Shown here: piece after piece, positions 1-6,437 of the stretch | Numbering within the stretch: position 1 is the first letter of the stretch | Layout: every line of letters starts with the position of its first letter | Source: JABDKJ01 sp039028335 | Lineage (GTDB): Bacteria > Bacteroidota > Bacteroidia > Flavobacteriales_D > JABDKJ01 | DNA length: 50,214 nucleotides | Assembly: GCA_039028335.1 (NCBI GenBank) | Contig: JBCCIF010000011.1 | Span: forward strand, 1-50,214 | Direction of reading: 5' to 3' | Notes under the pieces: generated by a model | Database searches by the model: none | What the model was told of the DNA's origin: nothing | What the model saw: only the letters and a program-made list of their open reading frames with translations | Position numbers and translations under genes: made by a program

Positions 1-54
1 ATTTTTAACATCTTCGAATTTAGACGCTCGAATGATTGCTTCAATTTTTTTCAT
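1..54 (-). CDS. P-II family nitrogen regulator, N-terminal fragment
   Basis: Only the first 18 codons are in the window; the gene runs off the left edge. The start ATG is at 54-52 on the minus strand and the peptide reads MKKIEAIIRASKFEDVKN, which matches the very conserved first beta strand and helix of GlnB/GlnK proteins (family form MKKIEAIIRPFKLDEVK). P-II proteins are small trimeric cytoplasmic signal proteins that sense 2-oxoglutarate and ATP/ADP and control ammonium uptake and glutamine synthetase. The family usually has about 112 residues, so most of the protein, including the T-loop, is not visible. Which paralogue it is cannot be told from this piece. Confidence 0.75.
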   Translation of the reverse strand, partial: MKKIEAIIRASKFEDVKN

Positions 55-199
55 ATTGGGATTGATTTAAAATTAAAGGTCAAATCTAATGGCACTTTGA
101 GCCCTAAAAAAGAACCAAATTGAATTAAAATGTGACGCGTATATATAAATTATTATTATAACTGACGGATATATAGTAATTTACAGGTAAAATAGTGTT

Positions 200-1714
200 A
201 TGCCTATAGCGACAAAAAGAGAGCTCTTTAATCTGATAGATTCCCTGACAAAAGGAGAAAAGAGAAATTTCACATTGTTTGTTCAACGAAGTAGTAAAGA
301 AGAGTTGCCAATGTTTAACAAGCTATTCGAGCTCATTGATAAATTTCCTGAAAAGGAAGATGCCTGGTATGCTCAAAAAATGAATATTGAGGCCAAACAG
401 AATTATTCAAATCTGAAAAGACATCTATATAAGCAAATCATTATGTCTTTGAGGATTCTACACAATACGAAGAGGGCAAATATTCAAGTCCGAGAATATA
501 TTGATTATGCATTTATTCTGTATGGCAAGGGCTTGTATCCGCAGGCTTCTAAGATTTTGAAGTTGGCTAAAAGAGAAGCCGTAAAGCATCATTTGAATAA
601 CTCCCATTATACCATAGTTGAATTCCAAAAAATGATAGAATCAAGGCATATTACGCGTCATGGTCCTGATCAGGCGGTAGAATTAATTGAGGAGTCAACT
701 TTGATTGCGGAGAACCTCAATTCTACAATGAAGGCGAGCAATTTACGACTCGAAATTCACGCTTACTTCATTAAAAATGGACATGTAAAGAATGAAGAGG
801 AAAGCGCTTATTTCTCTGCCCAGTTTGAGAATGCTGTTCGGGAATTGGAAAGCGCTACAGGAGGCTTAAATCAAAGGGTTTTTGCCTTGCAGGCAAAAGT
901 TTGGTATTTCTATACGCTCAATCGCTTCAATGAATCTTATGAATATGCCAATGATTGGGTTGATCTGTTCGATCGTTTTCCAGAGCTGATACAAAGAGAC
1001 AAGGATTTGTATTTAAGGGGTTTTCATTATATGCTCAACTCAGCATATCATTTACGCAATGTTGAAAAGCATAGTATTGTCTTGAGTCGTTTAGAATCTT
1101 ATCGCAAAATGGAGTACAAAAGCCTCAATAGGAATAGTCAAATTGTCTCCTTTTTATACGTTCATACCGGCCGTTTGAACAACTCAATTTTAAAGAAAGA
1201 TGTCTCAACTGGATTATTGAATATTCCCAAAACAATGAGGAGAATTAATAAGTACTCATCCGTTTTGGATGAACATAGGAAGCAGGTCTTTTATTTTAAG
1301 ATTGCCTGGATTTATTTAATGGCAGATCACATTAAAAAGTCAATTTCCTATTTGAATAAAATAGTACATGTTCATAAGACGACATTGCGTTCAGATCTAA
1401 AAGTGTATGCCATAATCATGTTTATGATGTGTCATTATTCGTCTAAGAATTTATCGGCAATTGAATATATCATTAGAACTTTTGGAAAGGATTTGAACGA
1501 TCTAAATCGAGCCCAATCTCTCGCTATACAAATGTTCAAAGATATTGTCGAAGCACCATTATTGGGACATAGGTTAATCTTTAAGCAAGCTCTGGAGAAT
1601 CTAGCAAGACTAAAGAATGATCCTTATCAAAAGCTCTCAGTAAATTACCTCGATGTTGAACTATGGATCAAGTCAAAAATATCAAATAGGACGATTGCTC
1701 AATTGGGTCAATAA
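200..1714 (+). CDS. Hypothetical helical (TPR-like) protein, 504 aa
   Basis: I do not recognise a named family. The protein is rich in Lys, Leu, Tyr and Asn, has no signal peptide or membrane span, and looks all-helical with repeated amphipathic helix pairs (for example around residues 85-135 and 340-410), similar to divergent tetratricopeptide scaffolds common in Bacteroidota. It is probably cytoplasmic. The start is ATG 200, about 15 bases after a near-consensus -7 element (TAATTTAC, 177-184). Its stop overlaps the stop of the converging gamma-glutamyltransferase gene by seven bases. It faces away from the P-II gene, so the two share a 145-base divergent control region. The coding call is secure from its length; the function is not known. 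Confidence 0.8.
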   Translation: MPIATKRELFNLIDSLTKGEKRNFTLFVQRSSKEELPMFNKLFELIDKFPEKEDAWYAQKMNIEAKQNYSNLKRHLYKQIIMSLRILHNTKRANIQVREYIDYAFILYGKGLYPQASKILKLAKREAVKHHLNNSHYTIVEFQKMIESRHITRHGPDQAVELIEESTLIAENLNSTMKASNLRLEIHAYFIKNGHVKNEEESAYFSAQFENAVRELESATGGLNQRVFALQAKVWYFYTLNRFNESYEYANDWVDLFDRFPELIQRDKDLYLRGFHYMLNSAYHLRNVEKHSIVLSRLESYRKMEYKSLNRNSQIVSFLYVHTGRLNNSILKKDVSTGLLNIPKTMRRINKYSSVLDEHRKQVFYFKIAWIYLMADHIKKSISYLNKIVHVHKTTLRSDLKVYAIIMFMMCHYSSKNLSAIEYIIRTFGKDLNDLNRAQSLAIQMFKDIVEAPLLGHRLIFKQALENLARLKNDPYQKLSVNYLDVELWIKSKISNRTIAQLGQ

Positions 1715-3399
1715 GCCACTGCCTGCCCATCTTTTCTGCTTTCAGATGCTCCTCTATAGACTTTGTTCTTTTCATCCCATTGAATGGCTTGATAGCCTCC
1801 AAATATTCCTTTTGCGAATGAAATCTTATGTCCTCGGCTCATCAAGTCTCGAACAGTCTCGTAAGAAATGCCAGATTCCGTTCGGATTTCTCCTTTTCCC
1901 TTCTGGATGTCACCAGTTGGGGAAGAAGATCCCGTATGGTCCCATCTGGGGGCATCTCCTGCCTCTTGAATATTCATTCCAAAATCAATGATGTTCATGA
2001 CGATCTGCACATGTCCTTGGGGCTGAAAATCACCGCCCATGACACCGAAACTCATAAATGGCTTTCCATCCTTTGTAATGAATGAAGGGATGATTGTATG
2101 AAAAGGTCTTTTTCCCGGTGCATATGTATTTGCTTGTCCCTCTATTAAGGAAAAAAGCTCTCCTCTATCCTGCAGCATAAAGCCTAGTTCAGCGGGAACC
2201 ATTCCTGAACCCATTCCACGATAATTACTTTGGATCAATGAGACCATATTGCCTTCTTTATCCGCTACAGTTAAATAAATCGTTTCGCCTTTGCTGATCT
2301 GCCCCGCACTCACTGAACTTGCTTTCTCATTGATCTTATTCATTCGTTTTTTTGCATAATTTTTGGAAAGTAATTCATCTACAGGGACGTCATAAAAGTC
2401 CATATCGGAATAGTATTTGGCTCTGTCTTCAAAAACCAACTTTTTTGCTTCGGTAAAGAGATGCAGATGTTCATCACTCCCGAATTCAATCTCTGAGAAA
2501 TTGTATTCTTCCAAAATCTGAAGCATTTGCAATGCGGCAATACCTTGGCCATTTGGAGGTAATTCCCATACATCATATCCCCTATAATTGACGGAAACCG
2601 GTTCAACCCATTCTGAGCGATGGTTCTTTAAATCTTTCATGCTTAAGAATCCTCCTTGCTCTTGAATGAAATTGCTCATCGTTTTCGCTATATTGCCTTC
2701 ATAAAAAGCCTTTCGGCCTTTGGTCGCAATACGTTCATATGTTTCAGCGAGAAAAGGGTTTTTATAGAGTTCACCTTCTTGAGGTAATCTTCCAGCATTT
2801 TGCATGAGGTAGCATTGCTCAATATTGGGAAAACCTTTATCTAAATAATAAGGTATTGATCGATTCAGATAGTAAGCAATCAGTTCACTCAACGGAAATC
2901 CTTTTTTCGCATAGGATATGCTTGGTTCAAGAATGGTAGCCATTTCCATATGACCAAACTTCTTGTGCATTTCGAACCAGCCGTCTACACAACCAGGAAC
3001 ACTTACCGGTAAAGGACCATGAGCTGGAATCGCTTCGAAGCCATTCTTTTTGAAGTAGTTCAGTGTTAGTTTTTGTGGAGAACGTCCTGAAGCGTTAAGT
3101 CCATATAGCTTTTTGGTTTTTGCATCCCAAATAATTGCAAATAGATCACCTCCAATTCCACACCCTGTTGGTTCCATAAGGCCTAGTGCTGCATTGGTAG
3201 CGATCGCTGCATCAATGGCATTTCCGCCTTTCTTGAGTATATCTAAACCAATTTGCGAAGCCAGCGGATGACTACATGCTACTATTCCATTTTGGCCCAT
3301 TACTTCTGAACGAGTTGCAAAAGGCTTACCTGTAATTCTGTCCTGAGACGAGAATTGAATGACAAGAAAGCACAGCAGAAGACTAAAGATTATTCGCAT
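1708..3399 (-). CDS. ggt: Gamma-glutamyltransferase (gamma-glutamyltranspeptidase)
   Basis: The enzyme cleaves the gamma-glutamyl bond of glutathione and moves the glutamyl group to water or an amino acid, normally in the periplasm. The 563 residues match the usual family length. Residues 1-19 form a signal peptide. The large-subunit part carries the motif around residues 76-86 (EPTGCGIGGD) that is conserved in the family. The precursor cuts itself before a threonine that becomes the nucleophile; aligning KGETIYLTVAD with the E. coli TTHYSVVD motif places it at Thr373. The downstream segment with GSGMVPAELGF corresponds to the lid and oxyanion region of the small subunit. It lies downstream of creD on the same strand but with a terminator between them, so it probably has its own promoter in the 3400-3425 region or is reached by readthrough. 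Confidence 0.93.
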   Translation of the reverse strand: MRIIFSLLLCFLVIQFSSQDRITGKPFATRSEVMGQNGIVACSHPLASQIGLDILKKGGNAIDAAIATNAALGLMEPTGCGIGGDLFAIIWDAKTKKLYGLNASGRSPQKLTLNYFKKNGFEAIPAHGPLPVSVPGCVDGWFEMHKKFGHMEMATILEPSISYAKKGFPLSELIAYYLNRSIPYYLDKGFPNIEQCYLMQNAGRLPQEGELYKNPFLAETYERIATKGRKAFYEGNIAKTMSNFIQEQGGFLSMKDLKNHRSEWVEPVSVNYRGYDVWELPPNGQGIAALQMLQILEEYNFSEIEFGSDEHLHLFTEAKKLVFEDRAKYYSDMDFYDVPVDELLSKNYAKKRMNKINEKASSVSAGQISKGETIYLTVADKEGNMVSLIQSNYRGMGSGMVPAELGFMLQDRGELFSLIEGQANTYAPGKRPFHTIIPSFITKDGKPFMSFGVMGGDFQPQGHVQIVMNIIDFGMNIQEAGDAPRWDHTGSSSPTGDIQKGKGEIRTESGISYETVRDLMSRGHKISFAKGIFGGYQAIQWDEKNKVYRGASESRKDGQAVAY

Positions 3400-3422
3400 G
3401 AGCTAAATTTACGATTTGAAAT

Positions 3423-3452
3423 GAAAAGAAAACCCGGCACATTGGCCGGGTT
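3423..3452 (-). terminator. Intrinsic terminator after creD
   Basis: On the minus strand an eight-base perfect stem (AACCCGGC with GCCGGGTT, six-base loop, 3452-3431) is followed by TTTTCTTTT. It starts six bases after the creD stop codon and lies between creD and ggt, so it should end the creD transcript. Confidence 0.75.
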
Positions 3453-3457
3453 CAATT

Positions 3458-4795
3458 TTATTTGGCTTCGATAACTTTCTCGCTTCCCAGTTTGAGTTCA
3501 TACCAATCGATATTTCGTGTAAAGAACATGATAATGGCAAGTATGAGAAATATGGCCAAACTGCCAATTAGCAATGAGAAGGATTCCATCTGAATGATTA
3601 CAAATATGAAAGCATAAAGTAGCGTCAATAATGCGCCCAGCAGAAAGGCGACCGTCCGTGATTTCAATATGGCACCCGTATATAAAGAAATCATTCCTAT
3701 TGTTAAGCCAGCAGAGGTTAAATAGGCCACATTGAATGTCACATGCTCACTAAACGCAAGCAATAAGGTATAGAATATCACCAATGCCGAACCAACCAAT
3801 AAGTACTGTATGGGGTGAATAAATACCTTACGTAAGATTTCGACAAAAAAGAAGGTAATAAAAGTCAATGCAATGAATAGAATGGAATATTTAGCAACCC
3901 GCGTTGAACGTGTATAGTTGTCAACGGCTATTATAAATTCTGCTCCAAAAGCGCTTTCTCCTACAGATTGGCTTCTCCCTTTCCAAGCTTGAGGAAAATT
4001 TCTATTGACGTTCAGTACATTCCAATTTGCTTCAAAACCATCTTCTGAAGTCTCTACTCGATCTGAAACTATGCTGCCTGTCAACTTTGGATCTGGCCAG
4101 CTTGAATTCATCATTGCTTGGGTTGACTTTCCCAATGGTGTAAAAAGCAGCTCATTACTTCCTTTGAGTTCAATTTCGATATCAAATGAGAAATCTCCGT
4201 TAGGGTCTTCTTCAAATTTGATAGGCGCGCTGATGCCGGTGAGATTGATGTTCTGATTGCTTAGACCGGGTTCAAATGAGACGGTTTCTCCTTGCCAATT
4301 CAGGTCAATTTGCTTTTGCATGCCTTTGAGGTCAGAGATGCCAATATTCACATGAGCGTCTTCCCTTTCAAGGATTGTATTTTTCACAATAAAATCCTCT
4401 ATTTGTTCTGTCTTAAAGTGTCCTTTCAATCTTGAAATTGAACGATAGGTGACTACTTCGAATAAGCCCCGGTATTTTTTTTCTGGAATAACTTCACTTT
4501 GTATTTCAAGTGATTCTGGCATTAAGTGTAAAAAATCTTCCTTTGTTTTCTGAAGTCTTAAGGGTTCACCATCCTTTTTTCCAGCAACCGTTCTGGTAAA
4601 GGGTATTGAAATATAAGGGCCTGTAATGGTCTGGCTACCTCCTTGTTTTAAGCTGACTTCTCTGACTGCTTCAATTCTGGAATCCTGGCGTTCATCAATT
4701 AATTTTTGGATGAATGAGGTGGGCATAAGAAGTATTAAGATTAATACACCAATTATTCCCAATTTGATAAAAATGTTGCTTTTGATTTCTTGCAT
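3458..4795 (-). CDS. creD: CreD-type inner membrane protein
   Basis: The protein has an N-terminal membrane span (about residues 8-27), a long periplasmic part (to about residue 298) and a C-terminal block of about five to six spans (about 300-430). The segment MPTSFIQKLIDERQDSR followed by a Gly/Pro-rich ITGPYISIPF stretch is typical of the CreD/Cell envelope integrity family. In E. coli CreD belongs to the CreBC regulon and affects envelope integrity and colicin E2 tolerance; here no CreBC-like genes are adjacent, so that link is only by family. I chose ATG 4795 because it gives the normal family N terminus; an in-frame TTG at 4816 adds seven residues. Length (445 aa) fits the family. Confidence 0.88.
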   Translation of the reverse strand: MQEIKSNIFIKLGIIGVLILILLMPTSFIQKLIDERQDSRIEAVREVSLKQGGSQTITGPYISIPFTRTVAGKKDGEPLRLQKTKEDFLHLMPESLEIQSEVIPEKKYRGLFEVVTYRSISRLKGHFKTEQIEDFIVKNTILEREDAHVNIGISDLKGMQKQIDLNWQGETVSFEPGLSNQNINLTGISAPIKFEEDPNGDFSFDIEIELKGSNELLFTPLGKSTQAMMNSSWPDPKLTGSIVSDRVETSEDGFEANWNVLNVNRNFPQAWKGRSQSVGESAFGAEFIIAVDNYTRSTRVAKYSILFIALTFITFFFVEILRKVFIHPIQYLLVGSALVIFYTLLLAFSEHVTFNVAYLTSAGLTIGMISLYTGAILKSRTVAFLLGALLTLLYAFIFVIIQMESFSLLIGSLAIFLILAIIMFFTRNIDWYELKLGSEKVIEAK

Positions 4796-4917
4796 TGTAT
4801 TGGATTTTGGAGCCAATGGCCGTTGTTGTTAATTGTTATGCAAAAAACTCCTTAGATCGGACTTTAGCGTGCCTGTTTAGAATCCTTAAGAAAATTTGGC
4901 AAATTTTTAGAATTGAA

Positions 4918-5544
4918 TCAAAATTCAGCTCTGATCAGCGATCCGATTGTACCAAAAATGATCAGCACAAAAACAATGACTTTAAGAAATTTAAAAGGTT
5001 TGTTATTCAAGAGGAAAGGTTTGAAAAGAGTCGTGAGATAGAGTAGGATACAAAACGAAATGACAGAACCAAAAATGAATCCTGAAATAAGACAAATCTG
5101 AAGGAATTCCCAATTCCAAATAAGGCCACCAATAAATGGGCCTAAAAAAGCGAAATAAACGAAAGCAAGTTGCATAGCACATGCTATGGCTAATAGCAAG
5201 AAAAGAAAAGAAGGCGCTTTTGCATTAAAATTCTTTCGAAGTACTAAGTGATAGATAAACCACAAACAATAAGAGAGTATTATTAAATGGGATGTCCGTG
5301 TTACAAGAGGAAAGTAATCAAGTGAATAAGTATTAATTAAGGCCTCGAAATTATGAACACCAAAAAGGATTATCATGCTGGAAAGAATAGCGACAATAGA
5401 GAGAAATCCCCACGTTTCATTTTTGTTGCAATTTGCGCTTTCCAAAAGGAAAAAGTGAGAAATAAGTGTAAAGAGAATTGGTGAGGTAATTAGACCTAAG
5501 CTGCCTCCGAAAAAACCTGTGACAAAAGAAGAGATAAATTCCAC
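4918..5544 (-). CDS. Six-span integral membrane protein, unknown
   Basis: The 208 residues contain about six hydrophobic spans (roughly 7-30, 43-62, 84-104, 111-135, 145-170 and 183-203), with few soluble residues. Size and layout are like LysE/RhtB-type exporters, and the segment FLGPFIGGLIW recalls the GPxxGG helix of DsbD/CcdA, but the cysteines expected for CcdA are missing and I cannot assign either family. The start is GTG 5544. It is the first gene upstream of creD on the same strand, 122 bases away, so co-transcription is possible. The terminator of the regulator gene lies just upstream. Confidence 0.72.
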   Translation of the reverse strand: MEFISSFVTGFFGGSLGLITSPILFTLISHFFLLESANCNKNETWGFLSIVAILSSMIILFGVHNFEALINTYSLDYFPLVTRTSHLIILSYCLWFIYHLVLRKNFNAKAPSFLFLLLAIACAMQLAFVYFAFLGPFIGGLIWNWEFLQICLISGFIFGSVISFCILLYLTTLFKPFLLNNKPFKFLKVIVFVLIIFGTIGSLIRAEF

Positions 5545-5565
5545 AATTGATTTTTCAATGAAGCT

Positions 5566-5605
5566 AAAAAAAAACCGCGATCGCAGGTGATGCGCAATCG
5601 CGGTT
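5566..5605 (-). terminator. Intrinsic terminator after the DtxR-type regulator
   Basis: A nine-base perfect stem (5573-5581 with 5597-5605, AACCGCGAT/ATCGCGGTT) holds a second small stem (CGCA/TGCG) inside its loop. On the minus strand it is followed by nine T residues (5574-5566). It lies about 100 bases after the regulator stop and 29 bases before the next minus-strand gene, so it separates the two transcripts. Confidence 0.8.
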
Positions 5606-5702
5606 ACAGATGAAAAAATTTTAAAAGTTCTACTATGAAAAAATCATCTGTAATTAAACAAAAACCTAAACCATAAAGAGAACAACAGGAATATAGAATT
5701 GT

Positions 5703-6368
5703 TTATTCTACCAATAAATTATCGCATATTTCTTTGCTCAAAACTAGATTTGATGAACCATTGCTAGCAATGCGCATGCTCTGGTCAAATGGTTCAATTT
5801 CAAGTACACTTAATTCAGTGCCTAGTTTTATCCCTTTCTTATTGAGGAATTCCAAAAATTCTGTAGAGCTATTATCTAAAGCACAAAGCCGAACTTTATT
5901 CCCTGTTGAAATTTGAGATAAGGTAGAATAAAACTTGCGATTCAATTTTCCCTTTTTATCTGGAATAGGGGAGCCATGGGGGTCAACTGTTGGGAAACCC
6001 AGAATTTCATCCATGCGATCAAAATATTTTTCAGATTGAATGTGTTCTATTTCCTCGGCTATATCATGCACCTCTTCCCAACCGAAACCCATGACCTTAC
6101 TCAAAAACATTTCGGTCAATCTGTGTTTTCTTAAGATAAGCGCTGCCTCTTTTTCCCCTTGTTTAGTAAAATAGATGGGTTTATATTTTTCGTATTTCAG
6201 CCATCCTTTCGCTTTGAGTTTTTTGACCATGTCATTGGCCGTTGGTTTACTGACCTTCATGCGGTTTGCGAGATCACTTATTCCAACTTTGTCATTTTTC
6301 TGAGAAAGAAAATAGATCGCTTTAAGGTAATTTTCTTTGGTATGTGAAACGGGTCTTTCGATATGCAA
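5703..6368 (-). CDS. DtxR/MntR-family metal-dependent repressor
   Basis: A cytoplasmic metal-sensing repressor. Residues 8-65 form the winged helix-turn-helix (SDLANRMKVSKPTANDMVKKL), 66-125 the dimer and metal-binding domain, and 145-221 a FeoA/SH3-like C-terminal domain. The ancillary metal site is intact (His82, Glu86, His101 match DtxR His79, Glu83, His98). At the primary site the residues are Asn13, Glu105, Glu108 and His109; DtxR has Met10 and Cys102 at the first two, MntR has Asp8 and Glu99. The Glu in place of Cys points to manganese rather than iron, which is inference. No ATG occurs before residue 37, so the start is TTG 6368 or another rare codon. It is divergent from a TonB receptor and shares with it the palindrome at 6393-6410. 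Confidence 0.92.
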   Translation of the reverse strand: MHIERPVSHTKENYLKAIYFLSQKNDKVGISDLANRMKVSKPTANDMVKKLKAKGWLKYEKYKPIYFTKQGEKEAALILRKHRLTEMFLSKVMGFGWEEVHDIAEEIEHIQSEKYFDRMDEILGFPTVDPHGSPIPDKKGKLNRKFYSTLSQISTGNKVRLCALDNSSTEFLEFLNKKGIKLGTELSVLEIEPFDQSMRIASNGSSNLVLSKEICDNLLVE

Positions 6369-6373
6369 ATATA
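6366..6373 (-). promoter_or_regulatory. Possible -7 element for the DtxR-type regulator
   Basis: Read on the minus strand, 6373-6366 is TATATTTG, a perfect TAnnTTTG. It overlaps the TTG start codon given for the regulator. If it is used, transcription would begin near 6360 and the true start would lie further in; if TTG is used, this promoter cannot be. The DtxR-like palindrome lies about 20 bases upstream, where it could control its own gene. Confidence 0.45.
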
Positions 6374-6390
6374 AGAAATTACTAAAAATA

Positions 6391-6421
6391 TTTGTTAGAT
6401 TAGTCTAACATTGTAATTTTG
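6391..6421 (+). promoter_or_regulatory. Bacteroidota promoter of the TonB receptor
   Basis: TTTG at 6391-6394 is followed after 19 bases by TAATTTTG at 6414-6421, a full match to the Bacteroidota TTTG/TAnnTTTG promoter form. The receptor ATG is 17 bases downstream. The spacer is almost filled by the palindrome at 6393-6410. Confidence 0.75.
6393..6410. promoter_or_regulatory. DtxR-box-like operator
   Basis: TGTTAGATTAGTCTAACA is an inverted repeat with seven-base perfect arms and a four-base centre. Its core TTAGATTAGTCTAA differs from the corynebacterial DtxR box core TTAGGTTAGCCTAA only by one symmetric pair of transitions. It lies between the -33 and -7 elements of the receptor promoter and just upstream of the regulator gene, as expected for a site that represses the receptor when metal is plentiful. 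Confidence 0.75.
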
Positions 6422-6437
6422 CACTGCATAAATAATT

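Noticed and set aside
1653..2085. Plus-strand frames over the end of the gamma-glutamyltransferase gene
   Set aside because: They lie antisense inside a well-supported gene, have no family resemblance and poor composition.
5635..5676. A 13-codon plus-strand frame starting ATGAAAAAATCATCTG
   Set aside because: Too short, no conserved pattern and it lies in the 3' region of the regulator gene. Not distinguishable from chance.
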